Assembly (NCBI GenBank): GCA_036874045.1
Contig: JAZBRI010000011.1
Location: 5,084,001 to 5,148,000, forward strand
Origin: Cymodocea nodosa
Taxonomy: Eukaryota > Streptophyta > Magnoliopsida > Alismatales > Cymodoceaceae
Direction of reading: 5' to 3'
DNA: 64,000 nt
Under the pieces are notes generated by a model. That model did not search any database. It saw only the letters and a program-made list of their open reading frames with translations, and was not told where the DNA came from. Below, piece by piece: positions 1-11,673 of this stretch (the stretch's first letter is position 1; each line of letters opens with the position of its first letter). Both the position numbers and the translations under genes were made by a program.

Positions 1-968
1 ATATATCTAAATATTCTTTTAACTACAATTGAGTGTGATTCTTTAGGATTAGATTGAAATCTAGCACAAACACACACAGCAAACATAATATCAGGTCTAC
101 TAGCAGTCAAATAAAGTAAAGAACAAATCATACTTTTGTATTTTCTTTGATCTATTGATTTTCCTATGTCATCAATACCTAACTTTAAAGAAGTACTTAT
201 AGGAGTTTCTTGAATCCTTGTATTATTAAAATTAAATTTATTAAGCATTTCATCTGCATATTTTTCCTGATTTAAAAATATACCTTTATCCATTTGCTTA
301 ATTTGAAGTCCTAGAAAATATGAAAGTTCTCCTATGATACTCATTTCAAACTGATTAGTCATCTCTTTAGAGAATATTTTTATCAGTTTATTAGAGGTTG
401 CTCCAAAGATTATATCATCCACGTATATTTAAACAACAATCTGATCTTTACCATCTCTCTTGATAAATAGAGTATGATCCACTTTTCCCATGATATAGCC
501 TTTTTCTATTAAAAAAGTAGATAATCTTTCATACCATGATCTAGGTGCTTGCTTCAAACCATATAAGGCTTTCTTCAATTTATATACAAAGTCAGGATTT
601 TTAATATCTTCAAATCCAGGTGGTTGTTTTACATAGACTTCTTCATTAATTAAACCATTTAGAAATGCACTCTTTATATCCATTTGAAATAATTTAAAAT
701 CCATATAACAAGCATAGGCCAATAGTATTCTAATACTTTCTAACCAAGCCACAGGAGCAAATGTTTCATCATAATCTAGTCCTTCTTCCTATGTATACTC
801 TTGTGCAACTAATCTAGCATTGTTCCTTATAACTTGACCAGTTTCGTTAGTTTTGTTTCTAAAGATCCACTTTGTACCTATTATGGACTGATTTTCTAGT
901 GGAGAGACTAATTCCCAAACATCATTTGTGATGAATTGATTTAGTTCTTCTTGCATTGCCACTATCTA
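1..968 (-). pseudogene. pol: copia B1 reverse transcriptase, incomplete
   Basis: Minus-strand reverse transcriptase that would copy the element RNA into cDNA. Starting near 960 one reads the N-terminal RT region (GTKWIFRNKTNE, ARLVAQEYT), then QMDIKSAFLNG, KQPPGFED and [16 protein letters not shown]. The catalytic YVDDIIFGAT follows near 395-427, then ESHSIVVKRIFRYI close to position 1. The frame is broken by TAG at 966-968 (the boundary with integrase), TAG at 789-791 and TAA at 429-431, just before YVDD. RNase H would lie beyond the left edge. The parallel copy B2 (12917-14564) keeps Q where B1 has the 429-431 stop, so that stop is decay. Confidence 0.9.
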
Positions 969-2047
969 ATTTTCATTAGATAATGGTTCTTGTATATTCC
1001 TTGGTTCCACCATAGAAACAAACATACACATACTATTTAAATTTACTGAAGCTCTAGTTTTAACTCCCTCATTAATATTTCCAATGACTTGAGTAATTGG
1101 ATGTGATGAAGAATAACGCCAATTTTTTTGATTTTCTTCAATATTCTCATCAACATCTGAAGGTCCATCACTTTCATCATTAGTTTGATCATTTAAGTTC
1201 ATATTTTTGATTTTCTCAAATAAATCTTCAATCTCTCTATTGATCTCTAACTCTTTTGGGAAATTGATCATATCATCATTATCAGCTTTAGATTGAGATT
1301 CTTTAAAAGAATTTTCATTGAAGCTTACATGGATGGTTTTTTCAATAGTTCTAGAAGTCTTGTTATATACTCTATAAGTTTTACTTCTAGTAGAGTAACC
1401 TACAAAAATTCCTTCATCCACTTTGGCTTGAAATTTATCCCTTTTATCCTTAGTATTAAGAATAAAACACTTGCAGCCAAATGATTTCATATAGAAAATT
1501 TTTGGGACCCCATTAAACATAATTTCAAAAGGAGTTTTATTAACATGAGGTCTTAAGTGACTTCTGTTAATAACATAACAAGTTGTATTTACTACTTCAG
1601 CCCAAAGATTTTGAGGTAACTTATGTTCATTCAACATAGTTCTGGCCATTTCTTGAAGTGATCTATTCTTTCTCTCAACAACAACATTTTGAGATGGTGC
1701 TCTTGGAAAAGAAAATCTGTGATCAATGCTATGCTCATTACAATAATTATCCATTTGATCATTATCAAATTCAGCTCCATGATCACTCCTAAGTTTTTGA
1801 ACAAAGACACTTTGTTCATTTTGTACAAAATTGCAAAACATTTTAAACTTTTCAAAAACTTCTATCTTAGATGCTAGAAAATATACCCAAGCGTATCTAG
1901 AGAAGTCATCTACTAAAACAAATACAAACTGTTTACCACCAAGACTCATGATTCTTGTTGGTCCAAATAGATCCATATGTATAAGTTCTAAGACTCTCTT
2001 GCTTGAAATAACAGTTTTGGATTTAAAAGAGTTTTTGTGAAGTTTAT
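969..2047 (-). pseudogene. pol: copia B1 integrase, 5' part lost
   Basis: Integrase joins the cDNA to host DNA. An open frame of over 330 codons remains on the minus strand. The first Asp of D-D-E is in VLVDDFSRYAWVYFL, the second in LRSDHGAEF and the Glu in QNVVVERKNRSL, where a usual Gly is Val. The C-terminal part carries GCKCFILNTKDKRDKF and EGIFVGYSTRSK, a typical copia integrase tail, then an acidic linker to RT. The N-terminal zinc-binding HHCC region (present in B2 at about 11870-12000) is missing, because the frame stops at 2047 where a gypsy LTR fragment begins. Confidence 0.9.
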
Positions 2048-2721
2048 TGTTTCCCCAACACTACACTAGAAAAACTTGGATTTGCTACTTTTGATTTTAC
2101 TTAGTTAATTTATCTTTATGCCTATTCTCTCTTTTAGAAGTAAACAAACAACCTTTAATACAATTTAGATATTAATTCCAATTTGTACTTTAACTGCAAG
2201 TGCATAGTGTCTATTATATTAGTGTGCAAGTACAGGTCGATCCCATAGGGAATTGCTAACGAACTTGAGAACTATTCATTTGTTAAAAAATCAAATTTAT
2301 ATATTCAATAAGCCCTCCGTTGAATTATAGATAACTCAACGGACTAAGTTCATTGAGTTATGGATAACTCAACCGACTAACCTCGTGGACTTAAGTTAAC
2401 TCCACGAGCCTGCCTTTTCTTTTTAATACTGCTATTTACAGAGGAATTCAACCAACCATTGGGTGATTCCACAGATTGTAAATAACATCAATTAAGCTCT
2501 TTAATGTTAGTTAACATTGGATTTATCATTGAGCAATACTAACATTCAGATAATTCAAACAGTAACCATTAAAATCTTTAAGTCTTTTGAACGAACCAAT
2601 TTCAGTAAACTGTAAAACTAAAGTAATCATAAAACAATCACAACACTGACAAAGATAACATTAATCACGATACAATACAAACAATACAACACTCAAATAC
2701 AACATACAACCATAGATAAAT
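2048..2721 (-). repeat. gypsy family-G LTR 3' fragment inside copia B1
   Basis: On the minus strand this matches the last ~670 bp of the gypsy LTRs at 27139-27841 and 44393-46588, including the stretch GGGATCGACCTGTACTTGCA and the terminal region CTAGTGTAGTGTTGG ending ..ACA at 2048. The 5' part of the LTR is missing. The flanking copia sequence has lost roughly 120 codons of protease/integrase, so this is an insertion coupled to a deletion. No target duplication is visible. Confidence 0.85.
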
Positions 2722-2907
2722 AACACAAGTAGGAGTTATTTGAACATTGCCCATACCTATGATTTTATCTTTGCTTTTGTTTCCAAATGTTACATTTCCT
2801 TTCATGGTATTTGTAAAATTTTGTAATAGACTTTTCTGTTCGGTCATGTGACTTGACGCTCCACAATCCAAGATCCATTTTGATGTTGTTTCCTCCTGCA
2901 ACACAAA
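2722..2907 (-). pseudogene. pol: copia B1 protease remnant
   Basis: Short minus-strand remnant with the aspartic protease signature WILDCGASSHMT followed by GNVTFGNKSKDKIIGMGNV. It matches the protease starts of A1 (50269) and A2 (61380). The usual active-site Ser/Thr is Cys (DCGA), but the Gly is kept, unlike both A copies. The coding sequence ends after about 55 codons at the junction with the gypsy LTR fragment, so the flap and C-terminal half of the protease are gone. Confidence 0.8.
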
Positions 2908-5163
2908 TTAAGAAAAACTTTTTCTTAGTACCCAATGTTGTTGAGGACCAAGTTCATTAAACGCATATTTCTTCTTTTTGTTTAAAAATAGTTTAACATT
3001 ATCATTTATATTCTTATTAGTTGTAAGTACTATTGATTTATCATTAGCTTCATACTCACATATAGCATTATTGCTTTTACAATCATTCTTTTTGTTTTCA
3101 GATGTAGTATAATCAAGACCAAACAAATTTTTATCAGATAATTTATTTCGGTCATGCTCATACATTTCAGTAAGTTCATACCAAGATTTTGTACTTATAT
3201 TAACATTTTCCGTACATACAAAATCCTTTTCTGCACAAGAATTTTTAGTTTTATCACATGCAGAATGAGTAATTGGTCTAATACCAGTGTATTGAATTAC
3301 ATGCTCAGGTTTCTGAATTTTCAGTTTACTACAATTGTCTGAAATTTTAGAAACATTAGAAATTGAATTTCCAAAATAAGAAATAAGATTTTTAGAAACA
3401 TTTATTGTCATGTTAGAAATACAATTTGACAAATCACATTGATTTATATTATTACTGCATGATTCATCACTTGAAGTACCTACTTCTACATATTTATTAT
3501 CTTGTTTCATAATAAAAGGAATTTTAGTCTTAGATTTACTTGAACTGCAACTAATAAATCCTTTATTGGCTTGAGATTTAGGATATTCAGGATAATCAAA
3601 TCCTAAACCAAATTTATAAGACACCGTAGGGGTACTAGTTAGTTTGTCTAACTTAGTTTGACTTAAATTCTATTTCTCAATGGTAGAATTTAAATCTTGC
3701 TCTCTAAGTTTTAATTTATCTATCTCTAATTCAAGTTCATTTATATTGTTTCTCAACATTTCATTTTCAGATTCTATCTTTAATTTTTCAGCATTTATAT
3801 TCTGTATTTATTCACGCAAGATACATTCATTAAATCTAAATTTTTGCAAATCTCTAGCATGATTTTCATTATCACATTTAAACTTTTCTAATGTAGTAGA
3901 CATGAAACAATTTTCTTCTTCCATAATGGATGAAGATTTTCTAATATTCTTATTTTCCAATTTACATACTTTAAGTTTTTGTAATAATGCATGATAAGCA
4001 CATAATAATTCATTAAAGTTGAAATCTGAATGACTTTCAAGATCAGATATTACCTCAAACTCATTTGCCATGAAGCACACATGAGTAATGTCTTCTAACT
4101 CTTGTTCTCCTTTTGAACGTGAAAATTTTGATGTTGATTCCTTAGATTCAGACTCTTCAGACATGTCATCCCAAGTGACCTTCAAAGCCTTTTTCTTGTA
4201 AAACTTTTTTTGAGTTTTCTGAGCTGTCTTCTTCTGATTTGTCTTACTTTGCTTTTCATTTTTCCTCATAGGATAATCTGGAGAAAGATGTTTAGGTTTC
4301 TTACAGTTGTAACATACATACTTTATGGATGAAGAATTCTTGTCATTTAGTGATTTTGACGTTGAGGGTTTATCATTTTTGTTCCTTTACTGTTTCCTAG
4401 CTATCCATGCTTTCTTGAATTTCCTAGTCAGCAAAATCAAATCCTCGTCAGAATCAGTAGATATATCAGAATCTGAATTAATTTTGAAGGCTATTTCTTT
4501 CTTCATTTTTAGTTTGTTGTGACTCAGTGATTCATTTAATTGAACTTCATAAGCTGTTAAATTTCCTATAAGTTCATTCATAGTATAAACATTTAAATCT
4601 CGTGATTCCTCAATTGATGTTACTTTCTAAGACCATTTAGAACTTAGGGATCTAAGAATTTTCCTCACCAAATCCTTCTGTTCAAAATTCTTTCCTAAAC
4701 ATTTTAAAGAGTTTATGATATCAAGAAATCTGGAAAACATCTCAGAAACATTTTCGTCTTCATGCATCTTAAAGAGTTCATACTTATGAATCAACATGTT
4801 TATTTTAGTCTCTTTAACTTGAGAAGTACCTTCATGTGAAACTTCTAATGCATGCCACATCTCATAAGCAGATTTATATGTCGACACTTTACTGAACTGT
4901 TCATAACTCAATGCACAAAATAAAATATTTAAGCCCTTAGCATTCAGAGTTTCATTTTCTTTTTCAGTAATTGTCCAAGTATTATAAGGAGTAGTTAACG
5001 GAGTATATGGTTTAGAAATCATGAACCACAACTTATGATCTATACTTTGAAGAAAAACAGTCATCCTATATTTCCAATATTCAAAATGTATTCCATCAAA
5101 TAAAGGAGGACGATTAAGATTTTGGCCTTCATATAAAGAAAAATTACCATTTCCAGTAGCCAT
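2908..5163 (-). pseudogene. gag: copia B1 gag with zinc knuckle and coiled coil
   Basis: Gag would form the virus-like particle. ATG at 5163 opens MATGNGNFSLYEGQ, then PPLFDGIHFEYWKYRM and LNAKGLNILFCALS, the UBN2/copia capsid signature. A CCHC-type knuckle follows near 4270-4312 (CYNCKKPKHLSPDYP), with the last Cys changed to Tyr. Beyond it are a Lys-rich stretch, TWDDMSEESES, a long heptad-like coiled-coil region (3700-4000) and a Ser/Asn-rich linker ending ELGPQQHWV next to the protease. Stops or frameshifts lie near 4627, 4387, 3808 and 3625. The A-family gags at 48238 and 59359 have the same layout, so this architecture is typical of the lineage. Confidence 0.88.
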
Positions 5164-5349
5164 TTTACCTTAGATTTTTCAACCTATTTGATTTTAAACA
5201 GTCTAAAAACTTTAAAACAACTTGAGCCATAAATCAAGAGAGTTAAACGTATGCTCAGATATTAATTTCTGTTTAAAAATAAGGAAGGTAGAATAAGCAA
5301 TGATATTAAATAAGTTGGTATCGATTTTATATCAAAGATTATTAACAAA

Positions 5350-5360
5350 GCTCTGATACC
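5350..5360 (-). other. Primer binding site of copia B1 (tRNA-iMet type)
   Basis: On the minus strand the sequence reads GGTATCAGAGC, the core of the plant copia PBS complementary to initiator tRNA-Met. It lies 3 nt from the LTR end at 5364. Bases 5164-5349 between PBS and gag ATG are an untranslated leader. Confidence 0.9.
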
Positions 5361-5802
5361 CCTTGTAGGATCGTATGGCTACACAAGAGAGGGGTGAATT
5401 GTGTATTTTTAATATTTTCTGAAATATAATTGAAACTTTAAAACTCAAAAACAAGTCGAGACGTTGTTTTCATAAAATCATTTTTATTCAAGGTTTCAAT
5501 TACAATATACAATTCAATTCTCCTCAGAAATTATAAATGCAAATATATTTCGATACCATGTTTCAACTATACAATTTCATAACTACAAACAGAGAAAACT
5601 AATTTGCGGAATTTAAAACATTTCTCCCTATTTGAGATCATTCTTCTTCTTCTTCTTCTTTCTTCTTCAGTGACGAATATCTTGTCTTTTTATGCTTCAC
5701 CGAATTTGCTTTCTTTTGATACTTCAAATCTTCAGTGACGAAAATCTTACCTTTTTATGCTTCACTGAATTTTCTTCCACTTGAGATATTTTGCCCGAAG
5801 AG

Positions 5803-5940
5803 GTGTTTTTGATCCCTGAAAAAGATTTTTCTTTTGGTGTGTAGGGATGGTTTGATCCTTGAAAAGATTTTTCATTTTGTGTGCAAGGATGGTTTGATCC
5901 TTGAAAAGATTTTTCGTTTTGTGCGCAAGGATGGTTTGAT
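5803..5940. repeat. 42-bp tandem repeat in family-B LTR
   Basis: Two full units (5845-5886 and 5887-5928), each beginning GGATGGTTTGATCCTTG, are flanked by partial units. The period is exactly 42 bp, so a reading frame through it stays open and creates a spurious repetitive ORF. Other B LTRs have one or two units (about 11188 and 47116-47205). Confidence 0.85.
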
Positions 5941-5956
5941 CAACGAGAATTCTATG

Positions 5957-5965
5957 CCTTTTATA
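5957..5965 (-). promoter_or_regulatory. TATA box of copia B1 LTR
   Basis: TATAAAAGG on the minus strand, just upstream of the 42-bp repeats in transcription order. It is conserved at the same LTR position in the other B LTRs (11156-11163, 47090-47098, 57235-57243), which supports a real promoter. Confidence 0.7.
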
Positions 5966-7208
5966 CTGTATCTTCATTTCATTCATATCCTTCACGTTTA
6001 ACCACTACTAGTTTTCCACTTCTCCATGTCTTTTCTTTTTCCTTCATCGAAACACACACGTTCTAACCCACATTTATATTTCAAATTTTCTTTAATCATC
6101 AGTCTTGGATCTCTGAAAAATTTCCTGCAAAATAAACTTTCTCGTCCAAAATTTTTTCATCAGTGTAATAAGTTGTTACTTTAATGTTAACTAAACGAAT
6201 AACACAAGTATATATATATAACTTAATGTTTCTAACTTAATGAGTTCCTCATGTGCCATTTCACGTGACAAGTATTGTAGCTAACTCAACAAACTAAGTT
6301 CATGGTGTTATGCTAACTCAACGAACCAGCCTAACCTTTCTTTCGGAAGGTTAAACGATAACTCACCGAAAACAGTTTAAGTTTCAAATAGTTACGGATG
6401 TAAGTCACCAAAAAACTCTTTATATTATAAAACTAGTGAGACACGTGTCAATACCTGAAAACATGACTTAAGTTACCTTTCAGATAGTTACAACTGTAAG
6501 TCTTCGAAAAAAAACTCTAACTCACCGATTCAGTAATAAACAAATGTTTTTGTAGTAAGAATTTTACCATGTGCAAAAATAACAACTTAAGTTTATAATG
6601 CTAACCTAACGCATTGTCTTAGTGTTCAATATAGCAACTCAACGCATTTAGTTATGTTAACTTAACGAGTTAAACATGTGCACCTCACGTGATACAATAC
6701 AACATTCGTAACTTATAATTTCACCACGTGTATAACACTAACTTAACGAGTTTGTCTCTTCTTTTACTCACTACCTTAACGAGTTATCACGTGACCTATT
6801 TTAACCTTTAAGCCTTTAACTTAACGAGTTCTCACATGATCTCTATACACACAAATGTCTAACTTAACGAGTTGTCCAAACGTGCACTGTACATGATACA
6901 GAAGATATAACTTTAAAACATATCATGCTTTTCAATAAAAACACATGTTAACTTAACGTTTAGTTAAATGAGAAATTAATGCAATAAAATGAGTAGTTAT
7001 TAACTTGGTATAATTTCAGATCTAATACAGACAAGTATTTATATCAGTAAGTTTTTTCTGTATAAATTAATGATTTTAATTTCCTTTCACAAGCAATAGT
7101 AATTGAGCAAATATGATTAATTTCATTCAGCAGACATCATCAAAACAAAATACTCAACAATTACTAAATCTAATCAATCTTATTTATGACATAGGAGGTT
7201 AGGACATG

Positions 7209-9527
7209 TGTTTAGAATGAAAACGTACATAATATTAATGGTTAATTACATAATATTTAGCTTATCATATGAGAATTAAGCCATTATGTTATAATTGCAC
7301 TATTATATACTGTATTGGAAGAATCTACATAATTTCAAGGAATTAATGTTAATTAAGTACATTTCTGCACTATTGATGAGTTACAGGCTTTGTAATTTTT
7401 AAGTATCTGAATTGTCTATTATTTCGGAGAGTTACATTTTATGTATTGGATAGTTATGTTTTAAATGCTTAAAGAATACTTTATTATTTCCTAGAGTACA
7501 CGTGTTGTAACCTTAATATGTAATTGAAGTGGATTTTCGGTAAGTTAGATGCTAACTATCCAAAATGTGTTTGAGTATCAGATAGTTAGGTTTGCAAGTA
7601 TCTGAAATATCTTTTTATCAAAATACTTATTGAGAACACGTGTCATGATCTAAAAACCTGATTTAAGTGTGGTTTTATAGTATTAAGCATGATTTATTTT
7701 ATTTGCATATAGTTATATCATGTGCTGGTGTATAGTAACAACTCATTGAGTTAGTGTTCTTTTTGTCGAAAGATCACATGCCAACTCGTTGAGTTACAAG
7801 TTTAAAGGTGTAAAAGGATCACGTGAGAACTCGTTGAGTTAGCAAGTAAAAATTGTAAGTTGTATATCTAAACTCGTTAAGTTAGAATTATGCACGTGTT
7901 GAAATTAAATGCTTTATTATGTCACGTGAGCTGCACATGTTTAACTCGTTAAGTTAGCATAACTATACATGTTGAGTTACTTGAATATACACCAAGGTAA
8001 CGCGTTGCGTTAGTGTTATAGCTTATAAGTTATTTCTTTATTACACGTGTTTTATAGTTAAGTCAACGAAGTAAATCTGTTGAGTTACACTAACTCCATG
8101 TTTAGAATAAAAAAGTGCATAATATTAAGGGTTAAATGATGGTTAATTGCATAATATTTAGCTTATCATATGAGAATTAAGCCATTATGTTATAACTGTA
8201 CTATTATATGCTTTAATGAAAGAATCTACATAATTCAGGGAATTAATGTTAATTAAGTATATTTCTGAACTATTGGTGAATTGCAGGTTGTGAAATTCTT
8301 AAGTATCCGAATTTTCTATTATTTCGGAGAGTTATATTGCATGTACTGGATAGTATGTTTTAAAAAAATAATTTATTATTTCCTAGAATGCACGTGTTGA
8401 ATTTAAATGCTTTAGTATATCACATGAGATGCACATGTTTAAATCGTTAAGTTAGCATAATTGTACGCGTTGAGTTACATGGATACACACTAAGGTAACG
8501 TGTTATGTTAGCAACTTATTTCTTTATTGCACGTGTTTTATAGTTAAATCAACAAAGTAAGTCAGTTGAGTTATCTGTAACTCTACAAACTGTATAATTT
8601 CTAATATGCCATTGTAGCAGTTATAGAAATAGGACATTCGAAGGAAAATCACGATTGCACATATCATGCAGGAATTCACTCATGGAAGGAAGAGGAAATC
8701 ACCATCATTGATATGAATGAAGGAAATCCAACCAATCATCTAAGTAGAAGCAATTACTACTAAAGAAATATAAAAGAAGAGGAGAAAAAATGAAGAAAGT
8801 GTGGTTGGCAGTGTGTGCAGAGGTGGAGGACCACGCTAACTATATTCATCTTCATGAACATATCAAAACAAAAATACCAAAAACAACAACTTATCTATGT
8901 TTATATTTAATATTTAAGTGTTGTGTTGTTTGTTTTGTATCATGAGTAATGTTATCATTGTTAGTATTGTGAATGTTTTATGTTTGTTTGATTCAAAAAA
9001 TAGAAAATAGTTTTATAGTTTACTGAAATTGATTCGTTCCAAATACTTAAAGATTTTAATGGTTACTGTTTGAAATATCTGAATGTTAGTGTTGCTTAAT
9101 GATAAATCTAATCTTAACTAGCATTAAAGAGCTTAATTGATGTTATTTACAATCTGTGGAACTGCCCAATGGTTGGTCGAATTCCTTTGTAAATAGTAGT
9201 ATTTAACTAGATAGATAGGCTCGTGGAGTTAACTTAAGTCCATGAAATAGGTTTGTTGTGTTAATTGTAACTCAATGGAGTGCTTACTAAACACATAAAC
9301 TTCAATATAAAAATCAGAACAATACACAATTCTTACTTAATCTCTATAGGATCGACCTGTACTTGTACACAAATACAATATACACTATGCACTTGTAGTT
9401 AAAATACAAATTAAAATTAATATCTAATTTGTGTGAAAGGTTGTTAGTTTACTTCTAAAGGTAATTATTGATATAAGCATAAAGACAAATTCAACAAGTA
9501 AAAACAGAAGTTAACAAACCCCAAACA
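7209..9527 (+). repeat. LTR of gypsy G1, with duplicated start
   Basis: Starts TGTTTAGAATGAAAA and ends CCCCAAACA just before the PBS. It is homologous to the Gp 3' LTR at 44393-46588. Its first ~290 bp recur at 8098, so it is either an LTR carrying an internal tandem duplication or two head-to-tail partial LTRs (7209-8097 and 8098-9527). The central part (about 7780-8060) resembles copia B LTRs. The 48 bases between 7160 and 7208 are unassigned. Confidence 0.8.
8769..8776 (+). promoter_or_regulatory. TATA box of gypsy G1 LTR
   Basis: AAATATAAAAGAAGAGG, found at the equivalent place in the Gp 3' LTR (45406-45413). Conservation between diverged copies and a position ~750 bp before the LTR end fit a core promoter. 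Confidence 0.6.
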
Positions 9528-9535
9528 AGTTTTCT

Positions 9536-9555
9536 TACGCTGTTGCCGGGGATTG
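9536..9555 (+). other. PBS of gypsy G1 (tRNA-Asp type)
   Basis: TACGCTGTTGCCGGGGATTG closely resembles the Athila PBS, which is complementary to the 3' end of tRNA-Asp. It lies 8 nt after the LTR end ...CCAAACA. Confidence 0.85.
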
Positions 9556-9633
9556 AGAAGCTAAGCAACTGTGAGTGTTGTTTTGTTTAAATAGCAAGAG
9601 GAGTGTTGTGTGTTTTCTTCTATAATTGAGAAT

Positions 9634-10100
9634 ATGGCATATGCTTATGTTCAAAGATTTCTGAAACATGTAGTTAGCATATGTGAATTCTGCAATCAGG
9701 AAGGTCACAATATTTCTGATTGTTTGAAACTACAAGTTATGCAATAGGACAACACAAATGAAAATTTTAATGTTGTAGATTTGCATAATGTGCAAGACAA
9801 ACAAACAAAAGAAAATACCAATGTAATAGAATTTAAAGAATGTAATTTAAAACTAAAAATAGTTGAAGATCATAATCACGAAAATGATATACAAGAACAT
9901 CATGAAAGTAACGAAAATCTGGAAGATGTATGTATAACATTAAGATCTGGAACTGATATACCACCAAGAATTCAAAAAGAAAGTAATATGAAGGTTGATA
10001 AGAGCAAAAATCAAAATGATAATGAAAATGTAATATCTAAAAATATAGAAATCAATGAAGAAAAATCTAAATCTAAAAATGAGACTAAAAATGATCAAAC
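9634..10100 (+). pseudogene. gag: gypsy G1 zinc-knuckle ORF (gag C-terminal part), truncated
   Basis: ATG at 9634 opens MAYAYVQRFLKHVVSI, followed by a CX2CX4HX4C knuckle (CEFCNQEGHNISDC, 9682-9723), an RNA-binding motif of Gag. TAG at 9745-9747 interrupts the frame. It then continues in register through a charged linker with ITLRSGTDIPPR, the Athila gag-protease linker signature, and stops at the copia junction at 10100. No capsid domain precedes the knuckle. As in the Gp copy, the capsid domain is absent from this end of the element, which matches the split-gag arrangement described for 39906-41296. Confidence 0.8.
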
Positions 10101-11673
10101 TGTTGAGTATTTTGTTTTGATGATGTGTGCTGAACGAAAGTAATCATATTTGTTCAATTACTATTGCTTGTGAAAAGAAATTAAAATCATAAATTAATAC
10201 AGAAAAAGCTTACTGATATAAATACTTGTCTGTATTGGATCTGAAATTATACTATGTTATTAACGAGTCGTTTCATTGCATTAATTTCTCATTTAACTAA
10301 ATGTTAAGTTAACGTGTGTTTTTATTGAAAGGCATGATATGTTTTAAAGTTATATTTTCTATATCATGAACAGTGCACGTTTAGACAACTTGTTAAGTTA
10401 GAGTTTTGTTTGTATAGAGATCATGTGAGAACTCATTAAGTTAGAGGCTTAAAGGTTAAAATAGGTCATGTGAGAACTCGTTAAGTTAGTGAGTAAAAGA
10501 GGAGACGAACTCGTTAAGTTAGTATTATACACGTGGTGAAATTATAAGTTATGAATGTTATATTGTATCACGTGAGGTGAACATGTTTAACTGGTTAAGT
10601 TAACATAACTAAACGTGTTGAGTTGCTATATTGAATACTAAGGTAACACATTAGGTTAGTGTTATAAACTTAAGTTGTTATTTTTGCACGTGGTAAAATT
10701 CTTATTATAAAAACATTTGTTTATTACTAGTTCGTTGAGTTATCGTAACACAATAGAGATGGTTCGTTGAGTTATCGTAACACAACGAAGATGGTTCATT
10801 GAGTTAGCGTAACACCACGGAGATAGTTCGTTGAGTTAGTTACAGTACTTGTCACGTGAGTTGGCACATGAGGAACTCGTTAAGTTAGAAACGTTAAGTT
10901 ATATATATGCTTGTTTTACTTGTTTAGTTAATATTAAAGTAACGACTTCTTATTACACTTGATGAAAAATTTTGGATGAGAAAGTTTATTTTACAGGAAA
11001 TGTTTTAGAGATCCAGGATTGATGATTAAAGAAAATTTGAAATGTAAACATGGGTCAGAATGTGTGTATTTCGATGAAGGAAAAAGAAAGGACATGAAGA
11101 AGTGGAAGACTAATAATGATTAAACGTGGAGGATATGCATGAAATGAAGATACAGTATAAAAGACATAGAATTCTCATTGATCAGTGATCCCTGCACACA
11201 AAATGAAAAATCTTTTTAGGAATCAAAAACACCTTTTGGGGAAAAGCTCTTAGGTGGAAGAAAATTCAGTAAAGTAGAAAAGGTCAGATTTATGTCGCTG
11301 AAAATTTGAAGTATCAGATGGAAGATAATTTAGTGAAGCAGAAAAATGTAAGATTCATGTCACTGAAAATTTGAAGTATAAGAAGAAAAGCAAATTTGGT
11401 GAAGTAGAGAAAGACTAGATATTCATCACTGAAGAATTGCTAAAGAAGAAAGAGAAGAAGAAGAATAAAGATCTCAAACAGGGAGAAATGTTTTAAATTC
11501 TGCAAATTAGTTTTCTCTGTTTGCAGTTATGAAATTGTATAGATGAAACATGGTATCGATATATAATTGCATCTATAATTTCTGAGACATGGTATCGATA
11601 TATAATTGCATCTACAATTTCTGAGACGTGGTATCGATATATGAAACATCAGTAATTGAATTATATATTGTAA
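10101..11673 (+). repeat. Family-B copia LTR, 3' end deleted
   Basis: Begins with the same TGTTGAGTATTTTGTTTTG as B1 (reverse strand at 7159) and follows it to TATATTGTAATT. There it jumps directly into mid-pol sequence, losing the ..CGATCCTACA end, PBS, gag and protease. It holds CACGTG sites, repeated GAACTCGTTAAGTTAG motifs and one unit of the 42-bp repeat. Confidence 0.85.
11156..11163 (+). promoter_or_regulatory. TATA box of B2 left LTR
   Basis: TATAAAAG in the context GATACAGTATAAAAGACAT, identical in position and surroundings to the other family-B LTR TATA boxes. Confidence 0.65.

Larger units (their letters stand above)
1..7159 (-). mobile_element. Ty1/copia (Sirevirus-like) element B1, 3' end off window
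   Basis: Read on the minus strand this is a copia element in the order 5' LTR (5364-7159), PBS, gag, protease, integrase, reverse transcriptase. The sequence leaves the window inside RT/RNase H, so the 3' LTR is not visible. A Sirevirus-like lineage is inferred from the long gag with a UBN2-type domain and an extended coiled-coil stretch, the LTR of about 1.8 kb and the family's extra 3' ORF in related copies here. The element is dead: stops occur in every domain and part of protease/integrase is replaced by a gypsy LTR fragment. Confidence 0.9.
5364..7159 (-). repeat. 5' LTR of copia B1 (family B)
   Basis: The LTR runs TGTTGAGTATTTTG... to ...CGATCCTACA on the minus strand, about 1.8 kb, with TG/CA ends. 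It is supported by the adjacent PBS and by matching family-B LTRs at 10101-11673, 46589-47657 and 56725-58077. It holds a TATA box (5957-5965), a 42-bp tandem repeat, several CACGTG palindromes and many copies of the AACTCGTTAAGTTAG-like motif. Short ORFs inside it are not genes. Confidence 0.9.
7209..10100 (+). mobile_element. Athila-like gypsy element G1, 5' end only
   Basis: A plus-strand LTR (7209-9527), PBS (9536-9555) and the first part of the internal region with a zinc-knuckle ORF (9634-10100). The sequence stops inside the gag-linker ORF, at a point where the Gp copy (28799 region) continues, and copia element B2 starts at 10101. The remainder of G1 is not recognisable downstream. 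Confidence 0.85.

Noticed and set aside
2890-2910. Splice acceptor (TTGTGTTGCAG) between gag and protease in B1
   Set aside because: No matching donor, and the same region in A1 and A2 reads through without an AG acceptor in this position.
5803-5940. Possible CRISPR-like array
   Set aside because: Units are directly adjacent with no unique spacers; it is a plain tandem repeat in a plant LTR.
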